Below, piece by piece: positions 25,999 through 36,499 of a stretch of DNA of 64,000 bases. The stretch lies in NCBI GenBank assembly GCA_003284275.1, contig QBVU01000003.1:56818-120817 (forward strand), read 5' to 3'. Numbering within the stretch: the first letter of the stretch is position 1; each line of letters begins with the position of its first letter. This DNA comes from Pelagibacteraceae bacterium AG-313-A04. GTDB taxonomy: Bacteria > Pseudomonadota > Alphaproteobacteria > Pelagibacterales > Pelagibacteraceae. Both the position numbers and the translations under genes were made by a program. The notes beneath the pieces were generated by a model. The model had not been told where the DNA came from and did not search any database. It worked only from the letters and a program-made list of their open reading frames with translations.

Positions 25999-26886
25999 AT
26001 GGAAAGTGTTCCCTACGACAAAAGATCAGGAAAAATTTGGTTCAATGGAGAAACTGTTGATTGGGCTGATGCAAATATTCATATACTTAATCATGGGCTG
26101 CATTATGCTAGCTGTGTTTTTGAAGGAGAAAGAGTTTATGAAGGTGAAATTTTTAAGTTAGAAGAGCACACTAAAAGACTGTTTTATTCTGCAGAAAGAA
26201 TGGGAATTAAAGTTCCTTACACAGAAAAAGAAATCAACGATGCTTGTAAAAAAATAATTAATATTCAAAAAGTTCAGAATGGATATGTAAGACCAATCAT
26301 TTGGAGAGGAAGTGAAATGATGGCAATATCAGCACAAAAAAATAAAATACATGTAGCAATTGCAACATGGGAGTGGGGATCATATTTTGATCCTAAATTA
26401 AAACTTAAAGGCATTAAACTTAATATTTCTAATTGGAGGAGACCTGCTCCAAACACTATACCCTGGGACACCAAGGCAGCAGGACTTTATATGATTTGTA
26501 CTTTGTCAAAACATGAGGCTGAAGCTCAAGGATATACCGATTCACTAATGTTAGATCACGAGGGAAATATTGCTGAAGCAACAGGTGCAAATATTTTTTT
26601 TAAAAACCAATCAGGTGAATTGCATACTCCTATACCAGACTCTTTTTTAGACGGGATCACCAGAAGAGAGGTGATTAAAATCGCGAAGTCAAAAGGAATA
26701 AATGTTGTTGAGAGAAAAATAAAACCTGAAGAAATGAAAAACTTTGTTGGCTGTTTTTTAACAGGAACAGCAGCAGAAGTAACACCAGTTGCCCAAATCT
26801 CAGATTATAAATTTGAAGTCTGTGAATTAATAAAAGACTTGAACGAGAGTTATCAGAATATTGTAAGAAAAAAATCAGCAGCTTAA
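25999..26886 (+). CDS. ilvE: Branched-chain amino acid aminotransferase
   Basis: Fold-type IV PLP aminotransferase for the last step of Ile, Leu and Val synthesis. Features are IHILNHGLHYASCVFEGERVY, the PLP-lysine segment PWDTKAAGLY, EATGANIFF and GITRREVI. I start it at the ATG at 25999 (295 aa, the usual length), not at the track's TTG at 25939, because the extra residues are unlike the family and overlie a promoter-like sequence. The stop interlocks with the convergent methyltransferase stop in TTAA (26883-26886). Confidence 0.94.
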   Translation: MESVPYDKRSGKIWFNGETVDWADANIHILNHGLHYASCVFEGERVYEGEIFKLEEHTKRLFYSAERMGIKVPYTEKEINDACKKIINIQKVQNGYVRPIIWRGSEMMAISAQKNKIHVAIATWEWGSYFDPKLKLKGIKLNISNWRRPAPNTIPWDTKAAGLYMICTLSKHEAEAQGYTDSLMLDHEGNIAEATGANIFFKNQSGELHTPIPDSFLDGITRREVIKIAKSKGINVVERKIKPEEMKNFVGCFLTGTAAEVTPVAQISDYKFEVCELIKDLNESYQNIVRKKSAA

Positions 26887-27626
26887 TTATTTTTAGCGAC
26901 TATAAGCGTAGACCAGGCAAATAATCTAAAAAACTTAATTTTAAAAAGAAGCTGATCAAATTTAACTAAAATTTTAAAAAGTCTTGAGTTTTTTGGAGAT
27001 TTGTAAAAGGGAAAAAAAACTAGCGTTAAAAAACCATAGTATCTTAATTTGACACTGTTAAACTTTGACTTAATAGCATTAAAGTCTTTTGCAACCAAAG
27101 GATGCTCATCTTTAGATCTAGATTTAGGAGTAAGCCATCTGTAAAGGTTAATCACAGGATTAGTTCCCAATGGCTCAATAAATACTAATGAACCATTCGG
27201 TTTTAAAATCCTGGAAATTTCATTTATACATTCGGCAGTCTGTAGGTGGTGTAGAATTCCTAAACCATAAACTAAATCAAATTTGTTATCATTAAATTTA
27301 GTTTTTTCACAATTATCTACAAGTAAATTTATTTTGCTTTCATAGTTTTTAAGTTTCTCTTTAGCTTTTTTAATTGAAACTTCGGAGATATCTATGCCAG
27401 TTATTTTTTTTGGATTAAAATTTATTACTTTTTCTATTACTGGCCCTATACCGCAACCATAATCTAAAACTTCAGCGTTTTTGACATTTAGATTTAAATA
27501 GTCATAAAAATCTTCCCAAGCATTTGCTATAGCTTTATAAAAAATGTTTTCAAACCTTCCTTCAGATTTTGCTTGTAATTTATTATGAAACTCTTTTTCT
27601 CTTATATTTTTTTCTGAAAGTTCCAT
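26883..27626 (-). CDS. Class I SAM-dependent methyltransferase
   Basis: A 247-residue protein with a Methyltransf_11-type core: the SAM motif VLDYGCGIGPVIEKV (about 54-68), acidic ITGIDIS, and the post-motif LVYGLGILHHL. A later segment (EPLGTNPVINLYRW and a hydrophobic C-terminus) could interact with membranes or a lipid substrate. The acceptor is unknown. It begins directly after the pgsA stop, so it is probably cotranscribed with it. Confidence 0.75.
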   Translation of the reverse strand: MELSEKNIREKEFHNKLQAKSEGRFENIFYKAIANAWEDFYDYLNLNVKNAEVLDYGCGIGPVIEKVINFNPKKITGIDISEVSIKKAKEKLKNYESKINLLVDNCEKTKFNDNKFDLVYGLGILHHLQTAECINEISRILKPNGSLVFIEPLGTNPVINLYRWLTPKSRSKDEHPLVAKDFNAIKSKFNSVKLRYYGFLTLVFFPFYKSPKNSRLFKILVKFDQLLFKIKFFRLFAWSTLIVAKNN

Positions 27627-28214
27627 CTATTTATCTTCCATGTCTTGACTGATTGCATGATCAATGCCTTTTCTTAAATAATCATACCCGGTATACAATG
27701 TTAAAAAAGCAGAAAACCATAAAAGTATAATTCCAACAGTTTGTGCATTATAGTCTTGAAAATTTATTATTTTATTTCCACTTTCCCCTGTTAGTAAAAT
27801 TGCGATTGACAACATTTGTATAAATGTTTTTAATTTAGATAAGCTTGTAACTTGCATTGATATTTGACCTTTAGCGAGAAATTCTCTCAATCCCGATATT
27901 AATATTTCTCTAGTAAGAATAATTATCGCAGCAATTACTTCATAATTTTTAATTGTTCCATTCATCACAAGAAGAATTAAAGCTGCAGCAACAAGAATTT
28001 TATCAGCTATAGGATCCAGAAGTTCTCCAAGTTTTGATTCCTCTTTAAATAATCTTGCTAGTAAACCATCTAAATAATCAGTGAAACTCGCCAAAACGAA
28101 TAAAAAAAAGGGTATTAAATCACCAAAAAATCCAGGGATAAAAAATGTTAAAACAAAAATTGGAACGATAATTATTCGTCCAATCGTAAGTATATTTGGT
28201 ATTTTTAATTTCAT
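27627..28214 (-). CDS. pgsA: CDP-diacylglycerol-glycerol-3-phosphate 3-phosphatidyltransferase
   Basis: Inner-membrane enzyme that starts phosphatidylglycerol synthesis. The CDP-alcohol phosphotransferase motif is complete: DYLDGLLARLF...GELLDPIADKI, that is D-G-X2-A-R-X8-G-X3-D-X3-D. The N-terminus NILTIGRIIIVPIF and about five hydrophobic helices agree. The 195-residue length is typical. It lies 3 bases after uvrC. Confidence 0.96.
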   Translation of the reverse strand: MKLKIPNILTIGRIIIVPIFVLTFFIPGFFGDLIPFFLFVLASFTDYLDGLLARLFKEESKLGELLDPIADKILVAAALILLVMNGTIKNYEVIAAIIILTREILISGLREFLAKGQISMQVTSLSKLKTFIQMLSIAILLTGESGNKIINFQDYNAQTVGIILLWFSAFLTLYTGYDYLRKGIDHAISQDMEDK

Positions 28215-28217
28215 AAT

Positions 28218-30056
28218 TTACTCGTGGAAATAATTATATATTTTGTTTGCAATGTTGTCTTCAATTCCTTCAATAGATTTAAGGTCTTCAAGACTTGCTG
28301 ATTCTACTGCTCGTGCCGAACCGAAATGATTTAACAAAGCCCTCTTTCTTTGTTTTCCAATACCTTGAATTTGATCTAAAAGAGATTTGCTTAAATTTTT
28401 CTTTCGTTTTGCTCTATGAGTGCTTATAGCAAATCTATGCGCTTCATCTCTAAGTCTTTGAATAAAAAATAAAAGAGGGTCGTTTTTGTTTAAGATAAAT
28501 TCTTTATTATTGTGATAAATTTTTTCTTCTCCTGCATTTCTTCTTTTACCCTTTGCCACGGCTAGAATAGGTAGATCGTGTAAACCAAGTTCATTTAAAA
28601 CCTCTCTACTTACTGAATATTGTCCTTTACCTCCGTCAATTAAAATCAAATCTGGTAAAGATAATGAACCTGATTTTTCTTTTATAGCTTTAGAAAATCT
28701 TCTGAATAAAACTTCTTTCATCATTCCATAATCGTCGTTTTTCACTTTCTCATCTTTAATATTAAATTTTCTATACCTTTTTTTTACAAAACCTTCATTG
28801 CCAAAACATATTAGGGCTCCAATAGAATCAGTTCCTTGAATGTGACTGTTATCGTAAACTTCTATGAGATCAATATTAGTATTAAGTTTAAACTTAGTAG
28901 AAAGAGAATCAATTAAATTATTATTTTTATCAGACTGGATAAGTTTTTGTTTTAAAGCTTGCCTAGCATTTTTTTCAGCTAGTTTTGAAATTGATACTTC
29001 ATTTTTTGTCTTAGCTTTTTTTATAGTAATCTGTTTATTTTCTTTTAAAGAAAATGTTTTTTCAAGAAGTTTTGTTTCTTTAGTTTCTGCGTTGGTTAAG
29101 ATTAAAGTAGGGATAGTTTTATTTTCGTAAAATTGAGGTAAAAAAGATGATAGAATTTCCTCAATTTTATCGTCAGTATCATGTTTCGGGTAAAATGCTT
29201 GGTTTCCCCAGTTTTGTTTTGACCTAAAAAAGAAAACCTGAATGCAAGTTTTTCCGGTTTCTTTATGGATACTTATTACATCTGCTTCATTTAAATTAGT
29301 TTGATTTATTTTTTGGGAAGTTTGTATTTGTGTTAAGGCTTTAATCCTGTCCCTCGCAATAGCTGCTTTTTCATAATCAAGCTCTTTACTCGCTTCTTCC
29401 ATTTCTTTAGATAGGTTTTTTTGAATTCTTCTTGATTTACCGGAAATAAAATCTATTGCATCGTTTACTGTAGATAAATAATCATTTTCATTAATATGCC
29501 CAACGCAAGGACCAGAGCATCTTTTAATTTGATAAAGAATACATGGGCGATCTCTATTTTTGAAAACTGTATCATCACAAACTCTTAATTGAAAAATTTT
29601 CTGTAGAATTTTGATTGTCCAATTAGCTGAACCTATCGATGCAAAAGGACCAAAATAATAACCTGTTTTAGATTTTTTTCCCCTTAATTTAGTAAGTTGA
29701 GGCCATTTATCTTTATTACCGATATATATGTATGGAAAAGATTTATCATCTCTCAACAAAATATTATACCGAGGTTTATGTTTTTTAATTAAGTTTGCTT
29801 CGAGTAATAGAGCTTCACTTTCATTACTTGTTGTAGTTGTCTCAAGGTTATGTGTAAGAGATAACATTCTCTCAGTCCTGATTGGAAGGTTTGAGTCTGT
29901 AACGTAACTTTTTAGTCTATTCGGAATATTTTTTGCTTTACCAATATAAAGTATTTCACCTGTAGAGCTTAACATTTTATATACTCCAGGATTTTTTGGT
30001 ACTAATGGTATCTTATCTTTTATTACTTTTTTGCCTAATTCTAAACTGTTAATCAT
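28218..30056 (-). CDS. uvrC: Excinuclease ABC subunit C
   Basis: Makes the dual incisions of nucleotide excision repair. A GIY-YIG domain ([29 protein letters not shown]) is followed by [17 protein letters not shown], a UVR motif (near 205-235), the RNase H-like nuclease part with [18 protein letters not shown] and ILIDGGKGQ, and terminal helix-hairpin-helix motifs ([18 protein letters not shown]). The 612-residue length is standard. uvrB lies three genes upstream on the same strand, with only folB and the SDR gene between. Confidence 0.98.
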   Translation of the reverse strand: MINSLELGKKVIKDKIPLVPKNPGVYKMLSSTGEILYIGKAKNIPNRLKSYVTDSNLPIRTERMLSLTHNLETTTTSNESEALLLEANLIKKHKPRYNILLRDDKSFPYIYIGNKDKWPQLTKLRGKKSKTGYYFGPFASIGSANWTIKILQKIFQLRVCDDTVFKNRDRPCILYQIKRCSGPCVGHINENDYLSTVNDAIDFISGKSRRIQKNLSKEMEEASKELDYEKAAIARDRIKALTQIQTSQKINQTNLNEADVISIHKETGKTCIQVFFFRSKQNWGNQAFYPKHDTDDKIEEILSSFLPQFYENKTIPTLILTNAETKETKLLEKTFSLKENKQITIKKAKTKNEVSISKLAEKNARQALKQKLIQSDKNNNLIDSLSTKFKLNTNIDLIEVYDNSHIQGTDSIGALICFGNEGFVKKRYRKFNIKDEKVKNDDYGMMKEVLFRRFSKAIKEKSGSLSLPDLILIDGGKGQYSVSREVLNELGLHDLPILAVAKGKRRNAGEEKIYHNNKEFILNKNDPLLFFIQRLRDEAHRFAISTHRAKRKKNLSKSLLDQIQGIGKQRKRALLNHFGSARAVESASLEDLKSIEGIEDNIANKIYNYFHE

Positions 30057-30448
30057 ATTTTTGTCTTTGATACTTCAATACCAACAGATTTTGTTTTTTT
30101 AAGGATATCTAATTTTTCTAATTTTAAGTTTATCTTTTTCACAAGTTTATTTTTAAAGATCATATTAAAAATATTTTCTGCTAAATCTTCAAGTAATTCG
30201 TGATGATATGAGTCGGTAAGTTGTTCGATTTTCATTACTACCTCTTCATAATTTAAAATTGAACTTAAATCTTTTCTATTTGGAGATACATAAGGATTTG
30301 TCAAAATTTCGATATTAAATTTTACCCTTTGTTTCTTTTTTTTCTCAAAGCTATGTATTCCAACTAAAATATTTAAAATAAGATCTTTTATAACAACTTT
30401 CCTTTTGTATCTAAATTTTTCCCTTCTTTTAAATTTAATTAATTTCAT
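30053..30448 (-). CDS. folB: Dihydroneopterin aldolase family protein
   Basis: A 131-residue FolB-like protein. The fold's hallmarks are VKFNIEI (for the usual F.v.v.l), [27 protein letters not shown] with the conserved Glu, and a final strand [11 protein letters not shown] with the active-site Lys/Val region. An N-terminal basic extension of about 20 residues is unusual. It overlaps both uvrC and the pteridine-reductase-like gene by 4 bases, supporting a joint folate role. Confidence 0.82.
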   Translation of the reverse strand: MKLIKFKRREKFRYKRKVVIKDLILNILVGIHSFEKKKKQRVKFNIEILTNPYVSPNRKDLSSILNYEEVVMKIEQLTDSYHHELLEDLAENIFNMIFKNKLVKKINLKLEKLDILKKTKSVGIEVSKTKI

Positions 30449-31200
30449 TCTTTAGTATTAATTATATCGGGTGTTTGCCATGCAAGTCTTTGTCCACCAT
30501 CGATATTAATTATTTCTCCAGTTATACTTTTGCTTTCAATAAGAAATTTTACTCCATTACAGATATTATCTAAATCTACCTTTTTTCTTAATATTATAGA
30601 TTTCCATTGTTTTTTAAAATGTTTTTCAGATTGTCTATAGTTTTTTAAAGTAGGACCAGGTGATATACCGTTAACTCTAATATTAGGAGCTAGTTTCATA
30701 GCCGAGGTTTTTGTTAAAACTGCTAATGATGACTTGCTTAAAGTATATGAGAAAAAAAAGGGAGTAAGTTTCTCAACTCTTTGATCAATAATATTTACAA
30801 TACATCCTTCCTTATCTTTCATTACCTTATTAAAGTTTTGAGTTAAAATCGCAGGTGCTTTTAGGTTTATATTTATATGCTTTGTAAATGATTTTTCAGA
30901 GAAATTTTCAATATTATCATTTTCAAAAATAGAAGCATTATTAATTAGACAATCTAAACCTTTCATTTTTTTATGAGCAGTCTTAATTAAATTGTTAGTT
31001 TGCTTAAAATCATTTAAATCTGCCTTCAATAAATAAATCTCAGCACCCAGTTCCTCTAACTCTTTTTTCAATCTAAGAGCAGCACTTTTAGATTTATTGA
31101 AATGAATAATCATTTTTGTATCATAATTAACCAAGCTTTTTGCGATTGCGGCGCCTATCCTTGTGGCTCCACCGGTTATAATTATTTTTTTGGCTTCCAT
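30445..31200 (-). CDS. SDR oxidoreductase of the pteridine reductase/FolM type
   Basis: A 251-residue short-chain dehydrogenase. The nucleotide motif is TGGATRIG (9-16), matching TGX3RXG of PTR1/FolM rather than the usual TGX3GXG. The catalytic set has Asp139 (IVNIIDQR) where most SDRs have Ser, with Tyr152 and Lys156 (YTLSK). Asp in that place is also a PTR1/FolM trait. Such enzymes reduce dihydromonapterin, dihydrobiopterin or dihydrofolate with NADPH. Coupling to folB supports the call. It overlaps uvrB by 19 bases. Confidence 0.8.
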   Translation of the reverse strand: MEAKKIIITGGATRIGAAIAKSLVNYDTKMIIHFNKSKSAALRLKKELEELGAEIYLLKADLNDFKQTNNLIKTAHKKMKGLDCLINNASIFENDNIENFSEKSFTKHININLKAPAILTQNFNKVMKDKEGCIVNIIDQRVEKLTPFFFSYTLSKSSLAVLTKTSAMKLAPNIRVNGISPGPTLKNYRQSEKHFKKQWKSIILRKKVDLDNICNGVKFLIESKSITGEIINIDGGQRLAWQTPDIINTKE

Positions 31201-33353
31201 TTTTTTACTGCTTTTTTAGGTTTTGTGCCTGGCATTCCCATCGTTGATCTCCCCTTTGGGTAAACCTTGCTTTTTAAATTATATTGAGAAATTTTTGGAT
31301 TTAAAGTTATTTCAAGTTCGCTTGCTTCCAATTTTCTCATTTCGTCTCTCAACTTTGCGGCCTCCTCGAACTCTAAGTTGGATGCAGCATCTTTCATTTT
31401 TCGATTCAATGCTTTTAAATGCTTTTTTAAGTTTCCACCTACGTTTGAACCTTCACTTATTTTTACATAATCTTTTTCATAAACAGACTCCAAAATATCA
31501 CTTATTCCTTTTTTTACAGACTCTGCAGTTATTCTATTTTTTTTGTTATACTCTAACTGCCTGTTTCTTCTTCTTTCAGTTTCTTTTATGGCTTTATCAA
31601 TACTTTTAGTGACTTTATCAGCATATAAAATTACTTTACCGTCTATATTTCGAGCAGCTCTTCCAATAGTTTGAATTAAAGAAGTTTCTGATCTTAAAAA
31701 ACCTTCTTTATCTGCATCTAATATTGCCACCAAAGCGCATTCTGGAATATCAAGTCCTTCTCTTAATAAATTTATTCCAACAAGAATGTCAAATACTCCC
31801 ATTCTTAAATCTCTAATAATTTCAATTCTTTCAAGGGTATCTATATCGGAGTGCATGTATCTTACTTTAAGACCATTTTCGTGCAGGTATTCAGTAAGAT
31901 CCTCTGCCATTTTTTTAGTAAGTGTTGTAGCAAGAACTCGGTAACCTTTTTTTACAATTTCTTTTGCCTCGTGCATTAGATCATCCACCTGAGTTTTAGC
32001 TGGCCTTATTTCAACTGGTGGATCTATTAAACCTGTTGGTCTAATGATTTGATCAATATGTTTATTGCTGGTTTGTTTGAGTTCCCATGGACCTGGAGTA
32101 GCAGACACAAATACAGTTTGTGTTCTCATTAAATCCCACTCTTCAAACTTTAAAGGTCTATTATCCATACAGGACGGAAGTCTAAATCCATACTCAGCCA
32201 ATGTACTTTTCCTTGTACGGTCCCCTTTATACATTCCATTCAATTGAGGAACAGTTACGTGACTTTCATCTACAAATATAATTGCATTATCTGGAAAATA
32301 TTCAAATAGAGTAGGTGGAGGTTCTCCAGCTTTTCTACCAGACAAAAACCTAGAATAATTTTCGATGCCTGCACAAGTTCCAGTCGCTTCAATCATTTCT
32401 AAATCAAATTTAGTTCTTTCCCTTAGTCGTTGCTCTTCTAAAAGTTTGTTATTTTCTCTGTGTTTTTTTAAAGTTTCAGCTAATTCAGATTTTATTTGTC
32501 TTATAGCTTGTTCGATAGTTGGTTTAGGAGTTATGTAGTGGCTATTTGCGTAAATTTTTATAATAGAGTAATCATTTGTTTTATCACCGGTAAGTGGATC
32601 AAATTCTTCGATTTTTTCTAATTTATTTAAATTGAAACTTATTCTCCAGGCTCTATCCTCTAAATGTGATGGGAAAATTTCTAAATTTTCTCCTCTTACC
32701 CTAAAAGTTCCTCTAAAAAAATTTTGATCATTTCTTTTGTACTGCAAATTTATAAAAGCTCTAATTAAATCATCTCGTTCATACTCATAATTCTTTTTTA
32801 AAGTAATTGTCATTTTTGAATAAGCCTCTACAGAACCTAAACCATAAATACATGATACACTCGCAACAATAATTACATCATCTCTTTCCAACAAAGATCT
32901 TGTTGCCGAGTGTCTCATACGATCAATTTGCTCATTTATTGAAGCTTCTTTTTCTATGTAAGTATCAGATCTAGGAACGTATGCTTCTGGGGTATAGTAA
33001 TCGTAATAAGATACAAAATATTCTACAGCATTATCTGGGAAAAAACTTTTAAACTCTCCGTACAATTGAGCAGCTAAAGTTTTATTTGGCGCTAGAATTA
33101 GGGCTGGCCTATTAGCCTTTTCGATAACTTTTGCCATTGTAAAAGTTTTACCCGATCCAGTAACCCCCAAAAGCACTTGTTCTTGTTTGTTATCTTTTAA
33201 GTTTTTTAATATTTGCTTTATAGCCTCTGGTTGGTCGCCGCTAGGTTGAAAATCACTTTTGATTTTAAAATTAATACCTCCCTCTAACTTCTTAATTTTT
33301 TTTGAGTTATTAACCTCTAGATCAGCTAATTTTTCTTGATAAGTATTTTGCAT
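31182..33353 (-). CDS. uvrB: Excinuclease ABC subunit B
   Basis: DNA damage-verifying helicase-like subunit of nucleotide excision repair. Walker A is in [16 protein letters not shown], the beta-hairpin in [17 protein letters not shown], Walker B in [10 protein letters not shown], and motif VI in QTIGRAARN. The C-terminal UVR helix pair is at [28 protein letters not shown] long basic tail ends in [11 protein letters not shown]. The 723-residue length is typical. It leads the uvrB-SDR-folB-uvrC-pgsA run. Confidence 0.98.
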   Translation of the reverse strand: MQNTYQEKLADLEVNNSKKIKKLEGGINFKIKSDFQPSGDQPEAIKQILKNLKDNKQEQVLLGVTGSGKTFTMAKVIEKANRPALILAPNKTLAAQLYGEFKSFFPDNAVEYFVSYYDYYTPEAYVPRSDTYIEKEASINEQIDRMRHSATRSLLERDDVIIVASVSCIYGLGSVEAYSKMTITLKKNYEYERDDLIRAFINLQYKRNDQNFFRGTFRVRGENLEIFPSHLEDRAWRISFNLNKLEKIEEFDPLTGDKTNDYSIIKIYANSHYITPKPTIEQAIRQIKSELAETLKKHRENNKLLEEQRLRERTKFDLEMIEATGTCAGIENYSRFLSGRKAGEPPPTLFEYFPDNAIIFVDESHVTVPQLNGMYKGDRTRKSTLAEYGFRLPSCMDNRPLKFEEWDLMRTQTVFVSATPGPWELKQTSNKHIDQIIRPTGLIDPPVEIRPAKTQVDDLMHEAKEIVKKGYRVLATTLTKKMAEDLTEYLHENGLKVRYMHSDIDTLERIEIIRDLRMGVFDILVGINLLREGLDIPECALVAILDADKEGFLRSETSLIQTIGRAARNIDGKVILYADKVTKSIDKAIKETERRRNRQLEYNKKNRITAESVKKGISDILESVYEKDYVKISEGSNVGGNLKKHLKALNRKMKDAASNLEFEEAAKLRDEMRKLEASELEITLNPKISQYNLKSKVYPKGRSTMGMPGTKPKKAVKKWKPKK

Positions 33354-33391
33354 TTTGTGTTAATAATAAATTAATTATATTATAAATTTCA

Positions 33392-34579
33392 ATGAGCATA
33401 GTTTCCAATAGTTTAAAACGTATAAAACCGTCGCCTACAATAGCAGTTACCTCAAAAGCTAGAGAAATGCGAGCTGCTGGAAAGGATGTTATAGGTTTAG
33501 GGGCTGGAGAGCCTGATTTTGATACTCCAGATAATATTAAAGAAGCAGCAATAGAAGCGATTAAAAAAGGCGATACAAAATATACTGCAGTGGATGGAAC
33601 CCCAGCATTAAAAAAAGCTATACAAGCAAAATTTTCTAGAGAAAATGGTTTATCATATGAGCTTGATCAAATTTCAGTTGGAACTGGCGGAAAGCAAGTC
33701 TTATATAACGCTTTTATGGCAACCATAAATAAAGGTGACGAGGTAATTATTCCAGCTCCTTATTGGGTTTCTTATCCTGACATTGTTTTGTTAGCCGGGG
33801 GAAAGCCCAAAATAATCAAATGTGATGAAAAAAATAATTTTAAATTAACACCGGAAAAATTAACAAAAGCAGTTTCAAAAAAAACAAAGTGGATAATTAT
33901 TAACTCTCCATCTAACCCTACAGGCTCTGGCTATACTAAAGATGAGATAATCGCTTTATCAAAGATTTTAATAAAATTTAAAAATTTATATATTTTAAGC
34001 GACGATATTTACGAACATATTATTTATGATGGTTTTAAATTTTTTACAATTGCCCAAATTGAAAAATTAAAAAGCAGAACTTTAACCATGAATGGAGTGA
34101 GTAAATCTTACTCAATGACTGGCTGGAGGATAGGTTACGCTGCGGGCCCAAAAGAAATTATTAAAGCGATGGCTAAAATTCAATCTCAATCAACTAGTAA
34201 CCCCACATCTATAAGTCAAGCAGCTGCAGTAGAAGCTTTGAACGGAACACAAGACTTTATTTTAGAAAGATCAAATTCTTTCAAAGAAAGAAGAAATTTT
34301 GTTGTTGATAGTTTAAATAACATTAGAGGTATAAGCTGTTTAAGTCCTGAGGGAGCTTTTTATGTTTTTCCTAATTGCAAAAAATTACTGAACAATAAAA
34401 CTAAACTAAAAACTGATAAAGACTTTGTAGAAAAGTTGTTGGAAAAAGCCGAGGTGGCTGTAGTGCAAGGCTCTGCATTTGGTTTAGAAGGTTACTTTAG
34501 AATATCTTATGCCACATCAATGAATAATTTAAAGAAAGCAATGGAAAGAATTAAATCTTTTTGTGATAGCCTTAATTAG
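33392..34579 (+). CDS. aatA: Class I aspartate/aromatic aminotransferase
   Basis: PLP aminotransferase of the Ib subgroup (395 aa). Motifs are GLGAGEPDFDTPDNIKEAA, YTAVDGTPALKKAI, NSPSNPTGSGYT, SDDIYEHIIYDG, the PLP-lysine segment NGVSKSYSMTGWRIGYAAGP, and the C-terminal FRISYATS with the substrate-binding Arg. It most likely makes aspartate, with possible activity on aromatic acids or prephenate; specificity is not readable. It is divergent from uvrB (38 bases), and its end overlaps trxB by 8 bases. Confidence 0.93.
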   Translation: MSIVSNSLKRIKPSPTIAVTSKAREMRAAGKDVIGLGAGEPDFDTPDNIKEAAIEAIKKGDTKYTAVDGTPALKKAIQAKFSRENGLSYELDQISVGTGGKQVLYNAFMATINKGDEVIIPAPYWVSYPDIVLLAGGKPKIIKCDEKNNFKLTPEKLTKAVSKKTKWIIINSPSNPTGSGYTKDEIIALSKILIKFKNLYILSDDIYEHIIYDGFKFFTIAQIEKLKSRTLTMNGVSKSYSMTGWRIGYAAGPKEIIKAMAKIQSQSTSNPTSISQAAAVEALNGTQDFILERSNSFKERRNFVVDSLNNIRGISCLSPEGAFYVFPNCKKLLNNKTKLKTDKDFVEKLLEKAEVAVVQGSAFGLEGYFRISYATSMNNLKKAMERIKSFCDSLN

Positions 34580-35522
34580 ACTCAGATAAATATTTTTCAG
34601 CCTCAAGTGCAGACATACAGCCCATACCAGCAGCTGTAACAGCTTGTCTGAAGATTTTGTCTTTCACATCACCCGCCGCAAATACTCCTGGAATATTTGT
34701 AGCCGTCGAGTCAGGTTGAGTTATAAGGTATCCTTCTTTATCCATTTTTAATTGATCTTTGAACAAAGATGTAGCTGGATCGTGACCTATAGCAATAAAT
34801 AAACCGTCAACTTTAAGATCTTTAATTTTATTATCTTTTACATTTTTAATTTTTAATGCGTTCACAGTTTTAGGCTCTTTTGTACCTAATACGTCTTCAA
34901 CAACACTATCCCAAATAATTTCTATTTTTTTGTTTGCCTTTAATTTTGCTTGAAGCATTTTTTCTGCTCTTAATTCATTTCTTCTATGAATTAGATAAAC
35001 TTTTGAGGCAAACTTAGTTAGAAACATTGCTTCTTCAACAGCTGCGTTTCCTCCGCCAACTACAGCTACCTCTTTTTCTTTAAAGAAAAATCCATCACAA
35101 GTAGCGCAAGCTGAAACTCCGAAACCTCTGAATTCCTGCTCAGACTTCAAATTTAACCATCTAGCTTGTGCGCCTGTTGAAATTATGAAACTATCTGCAG
35201 TATAAATTTGTCCGCTATCACCAGTTGCTGTGAAAGGTTTTTTCTTTAAATCAACTTTACTTATGTGATCTTGTATCATTTCTGTTCCAACAGCTTCCGC
35301 TTGCCCTTTCATTTCATCCATAAGCCATGGGCCCTGAATCACTTTTGAATATCCAGGATAATTTTCAACATCTGTGGTTGTAGTTAATTGTCCTCCCGGT
35401 TGAGATCCGTGTACAAGTATTGGTTTGAGCATAGCTCTAGCCGCATAAATAGCTGCTGTATAACCAGCCGGACCTGATCCAAGAATTAACACTTTTGTAT
35501 GTTTTGTTGATTTATTATTCAT
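34572..35522 (-). CDS. trxB: Thioredoxin-disulfide reductase
   Basis: NADPH-dependent flavoprotein that reduces thioredoxin. FAD motif GSGPAGYTAAIYAARA is at the N-terminus, the redox-active CATC in SACATCDGFF, the NADPH motif GGGNAAVEEA, and the C-terminal GVFAAGDVKDKIFRQAVTAAGMG. I start it at the ATG at 35522 (316 aa, usual size); the track's longer form adds a hydrophobic 14-residue leader that is not family-like and would overlap the divergent gene. Confidence 0.96.
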   Translation of the reverse strand: MNNKSTKHTKVLILGSGPAGYTAAIYAARAMLKPILVHGSQPGGQLTTTTDVENYPGYSKVIQGPWLMDEMKGQAEAVGTEMIQDHISKVDLKKKPFTATGDSGQIYTADSFIISTGAQARWLNLKSEQEFRGFGVSACATCDGFFFKEKEVAVVGGGNAAVEEAMFLTKFASKVYLIHRRNELRAEKMLQAKLKANKKIEIIWDSVVEDVLGTKEPKTVNALKIKNVKDNKIKDLKVDGLFIAIGHDPATSLFKDQLKMDKEGYLITQPDSTATNIPGVFAAGDVKDKIFRQAVTAAGMGCMSALEAEKYLSESN

Positions 35523-35545
35523 TATGTAAAGGTATATAGTAACTA

Positions 35546-36499
35546 ATGTTAGAATTAAAAGCACTTCTTTTAACGCAAGGTATGCACGGCATGGTTAGTC
35601 AAGTAGAGGGATTAGCCAAAGCACTTGGGTTAAGTTATAAACACCAGAAAATTGAACTGAAGTCTTTTTGGAATCTAGTTCCACCACGAATCAGTCCAAT
35701 ATCAGAAAATTTAGTAAAAGATAAATTTGTGTGTGATTGTAAAGTAATTATTTCATGTGGAAGAAAAAGCGTAATACCATCAATTGCTTTAAAAAAAAGA
35801 TTAGGAAATGAAATATTTAACGTTCATATACAAGACCCAAAAGTATCATTCAAACATTTTGACCTAATTATAAGCCCTGAACATGATAATTTAAAAGGAG
35901 AAAATATAATTAATACTACTGGCGCTATTCATTATTTAACTAAAAAAGAAATTATGGATAGCTCTCAATATTTAGAAATAGAAAAAGATAAGAGGAGGGA
36001 ATTAGTCGCTTTTATAATCGGCGGACCAAATAAATATTATAAATATTCTGAAAAACAAATTCACGAACTTTTTAACAAAGTGAAAACTGTATTTACACCA
36101 GATAAATTTAAGATTATTGTCATTCCTTCCTATCGTACACCTGAAAATATTTTAAAGATGGCATTCAATACTTTTCACGATGATCATCATGTTGTCAAAA
36201 CCATTGATAAAAAAGCTTATCTTTCTGCATTAGCAATATCTAATTATATTGTTGTTACATGCGACTCTACGTCAATGATTTCAGAAGCTGCCGTGACTGG
36301 AAAACCTGTTTATATTGCAATGATGAAGTCTTTTAAACCTACGTGGAGATTTAAAAAATTTTATTCACAATTAAGAGAATTAGGTATAACAAGAGAACTA
36401 AGAAATAGTGTTGAAAGTTGGAGCTACAACAGATTAAATGAAGTAGCTAGAATAGCTCCGACTGTAAAAGCAAAAATGAAAAAAAATGGAATTATTTAA
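35546..36499 (+). CDS. ELM1-like family protein (mitochondrial fission ELM1/DUF1022)
   Basis: A 317-residue protein resembling the ELM1 family: LLLTQGMHGMVSQVEGLAKALGL at the N-terminus, ISCGRKSVIPSI, FDLIISPEHDN and a C-terminal VTCDSTSMISEAAVTGKPVYI. That last part resembles the nucleotide-sugar end of GT-B glycosyltransferases. The plant ELM1 protein affects mitochondrial fission; the bacterial role is unknown. Its start is 23 bases from that of divergent trxB, and it overlaps the next gene by 14 bases, so the two are probably coexpressed. Confidence 0.78.
   Translation: MLELKALLLTQGMHGMVSQVEGLAKALGLSYKHQKIELKSFWNLVPPRISPISENLVKDKFVCDCKVIISCGRKSVIPSIALKKRLGNEIFNVHIQDPKVSFKHFDLIISPEHDNLKGENIINTTGAIHYLTKKEIMDSSQYLEIEKDKRRELVAFIIGGPNKYYKYSEKQIHELFNKVKTVFTPDKFKIIVIPSYRTPENILKMAFNTFHDDHHVVKTIDKKAYLSALAISNYIVVTCDSTSMISEAAVTGKPVYIAMMKSFKPTWRFKKFYSQLRELGITRELRNSVESWSYNRLNEVARIAPTVKAKMKKNGII

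Noticed and set aside
35523-35564. Hydrophobic 14-residue leader of TrxB in the ORF track
   Set aside because: Thioredoxin reductase is cytosolic, the family starts near the later ATG, and the extension would run into the ELM1-like gene.
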